The notes under the pieces were generated by a model, which ran no database searches, was not told where the DNA came from, and saw only the letters and a list, made by a program, of their open reading frames with translations. From contig CM114271.1 of NCBI GenBank assembly GCA_050084515.1, positions 19,220,001 through 19,284,000 on the forward strand: a stretch of 64,000 nucleotides of DNA, written 5' to 3'. This DNA is from Blasia pusilla (lineage: Eukaryota > Marchantiophyta > Marchantiopsida > Blasiales). Position 1 is the first letter of the stretch; every line of letters starts with the position of its first letter. This document shows, one piece after another, positions 1 to 10,229 of the stretch. The position numbers and the translations under genes were made by a program.

Positions 1-497
1 CCTATGACATCTTGGTTGGTGGAGCAATATTATACCCGATGGGGTTTTCCCTGGATTACTGGGAGGAGTTAGCATCCTACAGACCAGGATGGCAGTCAAG
101 TGATTGGCGCCTTAGCTCATTACCCGTTTTATTCACAAGTGCAGTGATCGAGCGACGGCCAAGAGAGATGGCGACCTTAGCAGCATTTAGCAGTGCCATC
201 ACTTGGCCTAGTGATTTGATTGATGGACATGTCCATACAGAGGATACTCCCGTTCCTGACATTTCTATGGAGAGGAGTGTCATGGTAGCCGCATCAGTCC
301 GTGGAGGAGAGGTGCCGCTTTGGGGCTTGATTGAGGAGCTTCGACGCTTAGCCATTGAGCATGTGCAGACCGCGTGGAGCGAGACGTTTGCACTAGAGTG
401 TGACAGGTCAGAGGAACCCCAGGTAGTCAGGGGGGCTGCTATGACATCTTTGGACACCACCCCGATTGTGTGGTGCATCCTAGAGGAGGGTATTTAG
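1..497 (+). pseudogene. Protease tail / linker upstream of methyltransferase (element A)
   Basis: An open stretch (first Met at 12) encodes the region joining the aspartic protease to the methyltransferase. It contains YPMGFSLDYWEE near its start and ends TTPIVWCILEEGI before a TAG at 495-497. The reading frame continues unchanged into the methyltransferase after that stop. In the copy at 63,652 the same codon is CGG, so the stop is a lesion and the two parts were one polyprotein. The linker itself has no domain I recognise. It is conserved in the diverged copy at 10.3-11.0 kb, which suggests it was under selection as part of pol. Confidence 0.75.
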
Positions 498-1440
498 GTG
501 TTGGATCACTTTGGAGGGATCAGCACTCGATTAGCTACTGTTTTGCACGCTAGAGTGCGCGTGCAGCAGTACCTGTATGTGGAGATTTATGATGTTGCGA
601 GGCACGCTTCACTTCACCATGTGGCGCAGTTACGCCTCTGTTTTCCCGACTTGTTGTCTGCGTCCGCCATTCAGGGTTACCAGAGTTCCCTACTAAGGGA
701 TATTTCATTGTTGGGGGCGCAGGACTTGGAGCGGGTAGGGACCATAGACTTGGTTATTGTTGGTTGGCCATGTCAGGGCCAATCGAGTGCTGGACGAGAT
801 AGCGGGTTAGCTGACACTCGGTCCAGGTTGTTTTGGGAGATGACGCTGATCTTGCGACATTTATGGGAGCATCAACCTCATTCTCCATCATACATTTTGG
901 AGAATGTGCCAATTTTGGGCGATTTGAGGTCCCGCGTGGTGACGAGTGCACATCAGGTGCGCGCATGGATCAGCTGGCAGTGTTCTTAGATGCGGCGAGT
1001 TTAGGTTCTAGAGCACACCGCCTGCATCTTTGGTGGACCAACTTGGTACCACATGAGGTGTTGCGGAGGGCTTGTGCGAGAGTGAAGCGTCCCTCCGATT
1101 TGTTGGTGGATTCTGTATTGGATCCGGGCGGTCGATCACAGGAAGTGAGGCATGATGATCGACCGCCGTTGACTATGGTCAAGAGGATTGGCATGCCACG
1201 AGTAACCTTTCCCACATTGGTGAGTTTTCCCGCTTTCTATGCATTCAAGGAGGCCGGATATGGCTTGGTTTGGGATGACCACATACAGAGGTTGGTGGAG
1301 CCCAACATTGATGAGCAAGAGCGAGCGATGGGATTCCCCACATGAGTGACGGTAGTACCGTCACTATTGGAGGCATCACGACGTCATGTCTTGGGGCAGG
1401 CAATGGACCTCAACTGCTTCACATGGATTTTCAGCTTAGG
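498..1440 (+). pseudogene. DNMT3-like cytosine-5 DNA methyltransferase (element A copy, frameshifted)
   Basis: C5 methyltransferases move a methyl group from S-adenosylmethionine to cytosine C5. Motif I (LDHFGGIST) opens the domain and YLYVE follows as motif II. The catalytic motif IV is WPCQGQSS near 768-790, with the nucleophilic Cys kept. Motif VI is ENVP at about 900, motif VIII is SRAHRLHLWWTNL near 1,005-1,045, and motifs IX and X are RPPLTMV near 1,160 and RRHVLGQAMD near 1,380. A frameshift near 970 and a TGA at 1,343-1,345 break it. Motif order is canonical, which excludes the permuted plant DRM type. FGGIST, YVE and AHRxRxxWxNL resemble DNMT3. It sits between protease and RT in the polyprotein, so it probably acts inside the particle or on new cDNA (inference). 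Confidence 0.88.
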
Positions 1441-1494
1441 AGTAGCTGAGCAACGTCGTTTGAGGATTCGATAGATCACAAAAGTTGCGTTGGT

Positions 1495-2788
1495 GAGCCC
1501 CATGCCTACCGAGACGGTTGAGGCAGTGGCTGGGGGCGAGACCCGAGGAGATCGACACACCAGGGGTGATCGGGAGAGACACCCTTGGACTTCTTGGGAT
1601 TTTTTTTGCAAGTACGCCAGGAGATGGTAGCCACAGAATCGAGCGTGGTTTAGGGGTTCTGCAAATGGAGATCCGATTTTGCAATTGGCTGTAGGGGAGC
1701 AGTGAAGTTTTATTGTCCGAGACAGGGTTGCACCATAGCAACCACCAACACCCCCGCCGGAGAGTCCTACCGTAGTCATGATGGAGACTTGGGAGCCAGA
1801 TATGGGCCCTAAGTTGACAGGAGGAGAGCAGCCCCGGATACACCAGTTCCTTAGGAGTTATAGGAGTTGTTTTGCATTTAATATGCACGATTTGGGTACG
1901 GTGAAGGGTCAGAGATCCGTATTGAGTTGTAGAGTGACACGCTGATCTTCTGACCACCCTATAAGTATAGTGATATGGAGAGGGCTCTGATTCAGAGTAG
2001 GAGCCAGGACTTGGTTGGCGTAAGACTAGTGGAGATGTCGCATGAAGAATATGCATCTGCCACTGTCATGCCCGCCAAGAAAGATGTGCATGGAAACTAG
2101 ACAAATAGGCGGATGTGTGGAGATTACCGACCTATCAATTGGGAGACGAAGTCCAATAGGTATGCCATGCCAGCTCTTGAGGAGATCTTTGATGCTATGG
2201 GGCATGCAAAGGTCTTCAGTTCATGAGATCTTTGAGCCGGATAGCATCAGCTACCTATCAGATTGGAGGATAGGGAGAAGATGGCATTTTGGGGCATCGA
2301 TCCTCACGGGAAGGATTGCTTGTACCAGTGGCGGTTCTTACCATTTGGATTAAAGAACGCCTCGGATGAGTTTCAGAGGGTCAAGGATAGGATCTTGGCA
2401 GGTCTGGATTTTGCTAGGTGTTATATTGATGACAACGTAGTCTTTAGTGCCACGGTTGAGGAGCATGAGCGACATCTAGAGGAGGTGTTTCGATGATTGT
2501 AGTTACATGGGCTGAAGCTATATCCAGGCAAGTGCAAGTCTTTGACCAGATTGAGTACCACGGTCATACGGTATATCCAGGGGCCTTGGTGTGTAGCAGA
2601 TGAAGGTAGAGGCTGTTTCACGCATTCCACGCCCTACAGATGTGAGTCGAGTTCGTGCATTCATGGGATTGGCGAACTTCTATCGATGGTACGTCAAGGG
2701 TTTTAGCTCGATTGCAAAGCCGCTGACCTTGCTGACCAAGGTGGATCAAGAGTGGCACTAAGGGGATGAGCAAGAAAGAGCATTTCAG
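1495..2788 (+). pseudogene. Ty3/gypsy reverse transcriptase with N-terminal linker (element A, many stops)
   Basis: The first part, to about 1,780, encodes a linker beginning MPTETVEAVAGG that is shared with the minus-strand copy at 27,219. The RT proper begins around the segment KLTGGEQPRIHQFL. The stretch from 2,263 carries YQWRFLPFGLKNAS and the catalytic YIDD at 2,422-2,433. The thumb and connection follow, with VRAFMGLANFYRWYVKG near 2,650-2,700. Multiple in-frame stops occur, for example in the KVFSSLDL region at about 2,212-2,240, so this copy is dead. The family reaction is RNA- and DNA-templated DNA synthesis for the element's cDNA. Confidence 0.9.
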
Positions 2789-3232
2789 ATGCTCAAGGAT
2801 AGATTGACGTCTGCGCCCATATTGGGGAGACCAATCAAGGAGCGTCCTTTCCACTTGCATATCGATTGGAGCATGTTGGGGCTTGGAGCCGTGCTCACCC
2901 AGCATGACGATGATGGTAGAGAGTGCATGGTGGCTTATGCTAGTCGCTCAAACAACGCTGTAGAGGCAAAGTATAGCTTGTATGAGGATGAGTGCTTGGC
3001 TATAGTGTGGGCTCTCATACATTTCAGATGTTATCTATTCAGAAATCCCTTTACCATGATTACTGATCATCAATCACTTAAGTGGTTGATGGAGTCCGGT
3101 GGGCTCCATCAACCACTTACAGGGAAGCTTGCGAGGTGGGCTCTTTTGTTGCAGGAGTATGACTTCCAGGTGCTGCATAGACCTAGGACGCTGCACCAGG
3201 ATGCAAATGGTTTGAGCCGTAACCCTGCCTGA
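2789..3232 (+). pseudogene. Ty3/gypsy RNase H domain (element A)
   Basis: An open frame of about 147 residues encodes the RNase H that removes RNA template during cDNA synthesis. The metal-binding series is visible as HIDWSMLGLGAVL, YEDEC and MITDHQSLKWLM. It ends with LHRPRTLHQDANGLSRNPA, the usual join to integrase. Compared with the sister copy at 25,528-25,932 there is an extra short piece after KWLMESG. That piece creates a perfect 15-bp inverted repeat at 3,080-3,118 and adds residues in the domain core. The frame itself is unbroken. Confidence 0.88.
3080..3118. repeat. Perfect 15-bp inverted repeat inside RNase H
   Basis: Arms AAGTGGTTGATGGAG (3,080-3,094) and CTCCATCAACCACTT (3,104-3,118) flank a 9-nt spacer. 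The sister copy at about 25,620 has only the first arm, so the second arm looks like a local inverted duplication made during replication of this copy. Confidence 0.85.
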
Positions 3233-3241
3233 GGTAGCAAG

Positions 3242-4680
3242 ATGCGATTGGAGCTCGTTGGCATGGTGAGAGATGAGGAGTTGGTGCCAGGATGGCATGC
3301 GTCCGCCTATTTGGGCTTGTTGGCTATGGAGAGCCAAATTTCTAAGACTTCAATGGCGAGGTCTGATGGAGAGCCCTTAGATCCAGAGGCCAGAGAGGAG
3401 ATGACAGGTGGCCGAGATATTCATGACGATGGAGTGGTCTTGGAGAACCTGCGTATTGGCAGCGTCGTGAGCACAATGGGTGCTAGAGAGCGGGATTGGA
3501 TCCTACAACGAGCCAGAAGGTTCCGATGGGAGGGCATACATGTGTTGCGAGTGTGGGAGGATGGTAGAGTGCGTGTAGTGCCTCATCCTTTGTAGAGAGC
3601 ACGTTTGGTGCGTCATGCCCACAAGGAGTTGGGTCATTTTGGAGTGAAGCGGACGTATAGCTTGCTCCAGATTCAGTATTGGTGGCGAGGCTTGCATACT
3701 GACATTCAGCAGTTTGTTGCCAGATGCATGGTGTGTGATCGAGTCCAAGCATCGTTCAATGCTCCGACTCCATAGTTGCATCCACTTCCGATCATGGGTT
3801 TAGGTTATAAATGGAGTTTGGATTTTGTTGGACCTTTGCCTTTGATGGAGCGCCATAGTCGTTATGTGTTAGTGATGGTCGAGCACTTCTCGAAGTGGAT
3901 AGAGTTGGTTGCATTGCCTGAAAAAGTGAGTGAGGGAGTAGCGTATGCCTTCCTAGATCGAGTGTTGAGTCATTACGGCGCACCAGTTGAGGTGTTGACA
4001 GTGGTACAGAGTTCTGCGGGGAGTTTCAGGCCTTGTGTGATCAGGCACTGATCGACCACCACACTACTTCGCGAAATCATCTTGAGGCGGATGGACAAGC
4101 GGAGCGGGTTGTACAGACGGTGAAGAGAGGACTACGCAAGTATGGCTTGTAGAGAGATCACCTAGGAGATTGGGACCTCCAGTTGCCATGGTTGGCGATG
4201 GGATACAGATCTAGCAAGCATGCATCTTTAGCGTCTTTCTCACCGTACTTGCTTTTGTATGGCCAAGATCCAGATTCACCTACGGCCATTCGTTGAGATG
4301 TTGGTGAGGTTTTGAACCTTGATGACCCTAATGTATGGATGCGAGCATGTTCTCGGAGGGCTGAATTATTTCGGAGAGTGATGCCAATGGCAATGGCGTT
4401 TGAGAACTTGGCGATTGCGTAGCACAGGGATACATTGAGATATGCGACTATTCGGGGAGGTGGTTATCAACCTACTATCGAGAGGTTTCATCAAGGAGAT
4501 TATGTCTACTTACAAAAGAAGGCACCCTCGACGTTGGATGTGACTGCAGGGCGCACCATCTTGAGAGTGCGTGAGGTTTTGCCATAGGTGTTTTCTTATT
4601 GGAGGGACGCGATGGTATGGTTTGGAAGGACCATGTGCGTAACTATGCGCCGTGTCATCTTCCGAAAATTAAAAATACAG
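3242..4680 (+). pseudogene. Ty3/gypsy DDE integrase (element A, frameshifted)
   Basis: An N-terminal linker (from MRLELVGMVRDEE) leads into the zinc-binding HHCC segment HAHKELGHFG...ARCMVCD at about 3,610-3,740. The catalytic core begins with the first acidic residue in WSLDFVGPLP near 3,820. The second acidic region is garbled by a frameshift near 4,000-4,050; the sister copy keeps RDQGTKF there. The glutamate segment ERVVQTVKRGL lies at about 4,100-4,140. The C-terminal part includes RFHQGDYVYLQ. Stops at 3,595, 3,773 and 4,150 confirm inactivation. Integrases of this family join cDNA ends to the chromosome. Confidence 0.88.
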
Positions 4681-4862
4681 CTGATCTGAGCTTAGCAGTA
4701 GTTCGTGCAGGCTTGCGATGTATGTTGTGTGGTTCTACCTGTGGTGCAGCCATTATGCTAGTCTGTGATGGATGTTCGAGAGGATGGCATATAGCATGAT
4801 TGAAACCACCTCTCACTAGGGACGATGGATGTGTCCAAGATGTACATAGAGTAGGTAGTTCT
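4681..4862 (+). pseudogene. PHD finger appended to integrase C terminus (element A)
   Basis: The segment LRCMLCGS...LVCDGCSRGWHIA followed, after a TGA and a 1-nt shift, by GWMCPRC matches the C4-H-C3 spacing of a PHD finger. CMLC, CDGC, GWH and CPRC are all visible. The missing Cys after the His is the TGA at about 4,798. PHD fingers read the histone H3 tail in host chromatin proteins. Here the domain sits where many plant Ty3/gypsy integrases carry a chromodomain, so a role in choosing integration sites is a reasonable inference. The copy at 23,891-24,060 has the same domain with different lesions. Confidence 0.82.
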
Positions 4863-5027
4863 ACATTCTGACTTGTGTCTGTGACATGGATGACAAGAAG
4901 GCGACTAGCGATGGGGCCACATGAGCACTCGACCTTCTTGCTCTTAGCGTCCGAGAGATGTATGTCATGGTAGATAGGGATAGATGTCTATCTGGAGTTA
5001 GAGGGACCTAACCACCAACTAGGGGGG
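4863..5027 (+). other. Non-coding tail between PHD finger and purine tract (element A)
   Basis: About 165 bp conserved with the sister copy at 23,721-23,890, including CTGGAGTTAGAGGGACC just before the purine tract. No coding signal is seen. It is likely the 3' untranslated part of the element transcript. Confidence 0.6.
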
Positions 5028-5039
5028 CGATAGGAGATA
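5028..5039 (+). other. Polypurine tract candidate (element A)
   Basis: The run ACTAGGGGGGCG is the only strong purine run near the 3' end and is conserved in elements B and D. It would prime plus-strand DNA. It abuts repeat unit B1, not the long unit A2, which matters for the terminal architecture. Confidence 0.7.
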
Positions 5040-5157
5040 TTTTGGTACTTCTTGTCTCGTTATTTGGATGCCATGAGTTAGCATGGGATCGTGCGTGTTC
5101 GTGTATGTGTTTGGTGACAGCGATGTATGTTGTGCAGCGATGTGTATACGCATGACA
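5040..5157 (+). repeat. Unit B1 of the split direct repeat (element A)
   Basis: About 118 bp ending CGCATGACA, matching B2 at 5,676-5,803 (TCTCGTTGTTTGGATG type sequence throughout). Two bases (AC) separate it from A2. Confidence 0.85.
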
Positions 5158-5159
5158 AC

Positions 5160-5675
5160 TATCACATCTTTTAAGATAGATCAGTGAGATCTAGTAGACC
5201 GCCTTTGTGAGTAGTGGAGGACAGACTCAGAAGGTTGAGGATGACCTACTAAAGCCCCGGAAAACTTGAGAGAGCAGGTTTCCCTTTTGTTTCGGCTAAT
5301 TTGGAGCCATATTGAGGAACTTACTATTTTAGGTAAATACCATTTTGAATATATGATCAACTTTATATTTTTGGTAAGTGGTCCTTGACCTCCTACATTA
5401 GGTCAAGAGCCAAGGAGATGACTTGAGAGCATAGGTTACCATGGAGAGAGCTTGGGAGAATGGAGGGGTATACCTCAATGAGAGAGATCTCGAGAGCTCA
5501 TTCTCTCTTTGTTGAACCTCTTGGCACGAGACGGCGGAGCTATGGTCCCTTGCCTTGTGAGTGTAACCCTGAGCCTCTCATTTGGAGAGTGGGTTTGGTT
5601 TGACATTGAGAGAGACATGTGAGAGTGCACACATGTGAGAAATATGGTGTTGTGAGAGAGATTGGATCTTATTTT
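5160..5675 (+). repeat. Unit A2 of the split direct repeat (element A)
   Basis: About 516 bp starting TATCACATCTTTTAAG (TGTCACGTCTTTTAGG in the other copies) and ending ATCTTATTTTA. It is homologous to 58,720-59,238, 23,070-23,580 and 29,719-30,233. It contains a conserved TTTTAGGTAA box and a conserved initiation-like GAGAGA-rich 3' part. Here it runs directly into B2. Confidence 0.88.
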
Positions 5676-5803
5676 ATTGGAGATATTTTGGTACTTCTTG
5701 TCTCGTTGTTTGGATGTCATGAGTTAGCATGGGATCGTGCGTGTTTGTGTGTGTGTTTCGTGACAACGATGTATGTTGTGTAGCGATGTGTATGCGCACG
5801 ATA
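5676..5803 (+). repeat. Unit B2, terminal end of element A
   Basis: 128 bp from ATTGGAGATATTTTGG to GCGCACGATA. It repeats the unit at 5,040-5,157 and marks the 3' boundary of the element; sequence after 5,803 is unrelated to the other copies. Confidence 0.85.
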
Positions 5804-8800
5804 GTGCCTATGCGGGATGCATCTTGTAGATTGCCTTAACAATGAGTGTCCAACCATGCACACATATGAAATCAGAAGCTTGACAACAAAAATCATCAAG
5901 CCGGGAGCTGTGGGTTCCATTTTTAGAGCTAGGTTAAGTCTGCTAGAGCCATGGGTTGTGGGTTCCATATTGAGACCATAGTACTTTATGCTAGAGCCAC
6001 TAATTCTGCAGATGCACAATCAGATGCTAGATGCGCGGTGGAGGGCGTTGTATGGAGAAACTTATTCGAATAGGCAACTTACCTATGTGGCCATGCTATT
6101 TGCGATGGGATTGGTCTACGGCTCATTTGCTATAGCCGCACTCTCCCATATGATTCTAAATGTTTATCCAAGACACTACTGTCCATTGGTGCATAATCTA
6201 GAGTACTAGAGTTTAGTACTAATAGACAGGGAGGAGCAGATAGTTAACACACATTCACACATAGGATCTCACAACTTCCTTAAGTAGCTTTCATTCTCAA
6301 AGTCAACTTTACATGTGTGTCAGTCGATACACTACTTTTGATCTACAGGCTCTAGCTCTCCTAGCTACCAAGGTCAGAGCACAATCTTAATATTCACTAC
6401 CACATCCTTTCCATTTTTCCCTCTTTAAGGCAACTTCTTTGTCTCCTCTAGTTTAGGGGCACATATAGTATGCACATCAACATCAATGGGGTATCTCCTA
6501 TGAGACGGCGAGTGCTGCTGCTTGGCGTTGGGGTATGGAGATTTTTGCCTCTTCTTTGCAAATGCCCACTCAATGATGTATTCTCTTTTGTAACTGGGCT
6601 GCCCAAGCTGATATGGATGGGTCCCATGGACTTCTATATGCACGTCTTTTCCCAAGCCTTCAAATGGATTTGGTTAAAATCCCTTGTTTGACAACGGAGG
6701 GTATGCATGCACGGGGAGGGAATCTTTTATCCTATCTTTGAAGCTTGGAGCATGATCAGGGGTGAGTCTCTCTTCCCAAGCAGGACTACATTGTCAGTGA
6801 CTTTTTCCACTTATTCAAACGCATGAAATCCTCTTGAGATATGGGAGACCAGTATGAGCTCTCAAATGGTTAGAGATCGTGTGACTTAACCATAATGCTT
6901 TTTCGATGAAGTCACCTTGAACACAATCTTTCCCTTCCTTGTGTGATTCTGGTTCCCACGTTTAGGTAGCTGTATTTTTTTTGCACCTTTGTTGAGAGTG
7001 GTTGCAGGATGCTAGATTTTCATCGCAAGAGCACGAGACGCAATAGCTCGAGAGTTTTTGGAGTTGTAGCTCGAGAGGCGCTAGAACCTAGAGCTGGCAT
7101 TGCAGTCAAATCGAGAGTTGGTAGAGACCGGGAGGAGCAGTTCAAGCCGGGAGCTACATATGACCTTGCAAAATCGGGAGGAGATTGCAGGAGCTGAATC
7201 AGAACTAGAAGCCGCTCAAGCACTTCCTTGGATCGCAGGAATCAAAGTGACTTGTGAGAGTAGTAGAGCTACTATCTGCCATAGTAACATCAGTATTATT
7301 TATGATGCAGGTAGTAGAGCTCAGAGAGTACTACTACTTGTAACAGTCTATTCACATCAATAATAAACCAAGGAAGTCTTCGCCTGAACAGCTTGTGCAA
7401 AAGCATGCACTGTGTGACTGCTAACCTTACTTGATTGTCGCGAGCACAATGGGGAGTTACTTATTTGGGTGTAAGCAATAAATACCACGTATTCTTGCAA
7501 GCTCCTTGCAGCTTCTAAACCATAAAGGCACTTTTTCTTCCACAACAATTCTTCGCTAAGTGAGAGGCCAATCTAATCAAAGGATCTCCTTTCTCAAAAA
7601 GATCATAACTGTCATAAGGAAAAAAATTGAAAACGCAAATAAAAACCGCTCAAATATAATGCGGTGGATTTGACGAAACCCTAAAATGCAAGATCCAACG
7701 GTTGCGAGACACTTGCATCAAATGACAATTTTTCCATCCCTGATTTTTCCGAAAATGCCATGTGTTAGAAGGTGGACTGTTTGCACCATAAGAGCGCCCT
7801 CTTCGATAATAGTATAGATTCTCAAAAAACCTTTCATCACATTCCTTGCAATCCTATGCCTCTTGTCATGACTTTTCTCTAAGCTTACAATAGGAAGATT
7901 TGCTAATTTAGGGATTTTACCTTCCTTGCCTTAAGATTCCCCAAGTAACTTCACTAAAATTAGAAAACCCCTATTAGTTACTAGTAAGACCATTTATAAA
8001 ACTATTATTTTATATTTACACATAGAAAACACAAGAAATAGAGAATTCATCCCCTTCCACCTTTCGTCAAAAAATAGAATTAACTTATCCTATGATACAA
8101 AATTAGGGAATAACAAGTAAACATCCCCTAAATGTGAAAAGGAAGTAACTTAAAGAGTGAAGTACCATAAAGAGTGACAAATCCATACCACACAAGTGCA
8201 AGGTTTGCAACAAAACAATCAAGTAGATGGGGAAGACACCTACTCAGGCAACAACATAATACCTAGGAAACCTTTCCGTATCTATCTCACTCTATCCAAT
8301 GAGCTTTGAATTCAAAAAAACTCTCCCCATAGCTAGTTCTAGGAGCAAGAAAAATGTGTAAGCAAAAACCATAAGATGGAAAAATTAAAGATAGAAAAAA
8401 TTCACTTCCCTTCGGATGAAGGGGGTGGGGGGGAGGGTCTAGGATGTTGGAACCACTTTGGGTCCCCACAAATCTATATTATGATTGGCAACCTTATATG
8501 AACAATGAGAAAAAGTAGAGAGATAATAAGACAAAATAGTTGCAAGCCTATAGTTTTGTTCCTTAATTCACACTTGGTATTTTGGTAAGGGAAAATGAAT
8601 TTGAATGGAAGAGGGAAATAATTTCATAAATTAAGATTAACTAGCGATTTAGTTTGTGGGAGGAGTAGATATTATTGGAAATTTTAAGGAGGGGTGGAGT
8701 TATTTATGGGAGTGGGATATCAATTTAATTTTAATTGAGTGGAGATTCACTACTCCTTTAAGATTTAAGAAAACGGAGGTTATGTATGAATTTTGAAATG

Positions 8801-9352
8801 AAATAATGTTTCTACATTACTCAAAAAAAAATCATTTTGGTGTTCAAGAAGGGGTATGATAACTAGTTGGGTGTATAGCAAGGTCTTCGATGCCTAAGAT
8901 GGTCTTCAGAGAATTTTTTTAATATTATCATAAAAACACACAAATTCTTTTAGGTGCCAAGGTTTTGGCGAGAAAAAGAGGGGAGATTTTTCCAAAAATT
9001 TGGTCATAGCAAAAAACTTCTAGGCAACACTGATCACCACAAGCATGGAAGGAGCTTTGATGACTTCCAAAGGAGGACCAAAAAGAGCGGAGTGAAGTGC
9101 TACGTTGCATGCAAGGCCCCAAGCACTACTGGGAGCACTACCTATAGTGGTGGGTATCAGTTTGGGTGTTGGGAGCCAAATGGGCTGCCAGTAGGGAAGT
9201 TAGGCGACAACTATATTTGAACTATCTTTTCCAAAATATTTTAAAAAATTTCCTCCAAATTTTTTTTCAAAATTGAAAGAAGTTTCTTATAAAGGACTAA
9301 ATGAGGAGGAGAGATGGGATTTTTTAAATCTAAAATTAATATGAAGAGAAAT

Positions 9353-9382
9353 TTTACCTTTAGAAATAATTCTAAAGGTAAA
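9353..9382. repeat. Perfect 13-bp hairpin
   Basis: TTTACCTTTAGAA (9,353-9,365) and TTCTAAAGGTAAA (9,370-9,382) are perfect complements around the 4-nt loop ATAA. There is no T-run or gene next to it, so a terminator role is not supported. Confidence 0.8.
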
Positions 9383-9614
9383 GGTATTTCATAACTACAC
9401 TTTGATTTATTTTTTTACCATTTTCCTTAGTCTAGGAATTTTTTTACAAAAATTCAAGTATACTTTACATATGGTATGGATTGAGTTCTCATCATGACAA
9501 GAAATAGTCTAATGCAAATAATAATTTAATTTCAAAAATTTATTCCTTGCTGGTGTTGGAAGAAATTGGACAATCACTCATTGAAAAATGAATGGACATG
9601 GTTCATTTTTCATC

Positions 9615-9728
9615 AAATGAACCACATCCATGATTCCTATGCGGAAGCTACATACACGATCAAACTCTGCATAGGAAATGAACCACGTCCATCATTCCTA
9701 TGCGGAAGCTACATACACGATCAAACTC
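9615..9728. repeat. 61-bp tandem duplication
   Basis: A unit starting AAATGAACCAC and containing ATTCCTATGCGGAAGC occurs at 9,615 and again at 9,676, with two substitutions over about 50 bp before the second copy diverges. Confidence 0.85.
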
Positions 9729-10027
9729 CCTCAAGTTGTTTTATTGAAAATTTGACACATTGTACATCGCAAGCTCTCCAAAACTCACTCTATAGCCTAA
9801 AGTCATAAGCAAAAAATGATACTAAACCCTAACATGACTTCAATTAAATAGTCACGTAACTAGTGTGTTTACACCTCCCCCTACCAAGGTGGTCATAAAT
9901 GACAAGCAAGCTTGCCTTCCAAGGACCTTCACGTTGTTTATAGAATTATTATAGAATTATAGACACATAGGAAAGAGTGGTCATATGTCTTTGAAGAGTT
10001 ATTCTCTTACTAGTCTTATGCGTTCTA

Positions 10028-10177
10028 TGTCGTGCGGATACATATTGCTACACAACCCACATTGCTAGTCACAACTACACACCACACAACACCGATCTTC
10101 CTAACACACGGGTTGATCCATCCATAAACCAAACAAACTGACACATATACATCGAGGCATTATAACCGCCCCCCTAG
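10028..10177 (-). repeat. B-like terminal unit and purine tract (element D)
   Basis: The purine tract (minus CTAGGGGGGCGG, 10,177-10,166) is followed by a diverged B unit that ends with minus CCGCACGACA at 10,037-10,028. Similarity to 23,583-23,710 is recognisable at both ends and patchy between. It repeats the rule that the purine tract is followed by B. Confidence 0.6.
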
Positions 10178-10229
10178 CTAGAACTTGGATCCCCTTAACT
10201 CCAGATAGTAAACACCTATGTATTTGACA

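Larger units (their letters stand above)
1..5803 (+). mobile_element. Element A: 3' part of a Ty3/gypsy-type retrotransposon carrying a DNA methyltransferase and a PHD finger
   Basis: This copy enters the window inside the protease tail and runs through methyltransferase, RT, RNase H, integrase, PHD finger, a purine tract and the compound 3' terminus, ending at 5,803 with a GCGCACGATA end. It aligns gene by gene with the minus-strand element at 22,942-30,233 and, over its first 800 bases, with the copy ending the window. Numerous stops and small indels show it is inactive. Many stops correspond to CAG, CAA or TGG in a sister copy, consistent with C-to-T or G-to-A decay. Its gag and 5' end lie outside the window. 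Order of domains is seen directly; assignment to Ty3/gypsy rests on RT-RNase H-integrase order and motifs. Confidence 0.93.
5804..10027. other. AT-rich non-genic stretch
   Basis: I see no supportable gene. Short open frames (for example at 7,009-7,363 and 8,954-9,220) show no recognisable domain. The most structured items are a hairpin at 9,353-9,382 and a tandem duplication at 9,615-9,728. A GAGAGAG/CTCGAGAG-flavoured segment at 7,000-7,370 ends AATAATAAACC and could be a decayed transcript end, but that is weak. Confidence 0.6.

Noticed and set aside
498-1440. Plant DRM-type or Dam-type (N6-adenine) methyltransferase
   Set aside because: Motif order is canonical (I to X), not permuted as in DRM. 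The catalytic motif is PCQ, not the DPPW type carried by DIRS elements.
4263-4680. Chromodomain at the integrase C terminus
   Set aside because: The Cys/His pattern is clearly PHD-like and no aromatic-cage chromodomain signature is visible.
1-5803. DIRS/PAT/Ngaro-order element with tyrosine recombinase, suggested by the split repeats and a methyltransferase
   Set aside because: No tyrosine recombinase frame is seen. A full HHCC and DDE integrase is present after RNase H.
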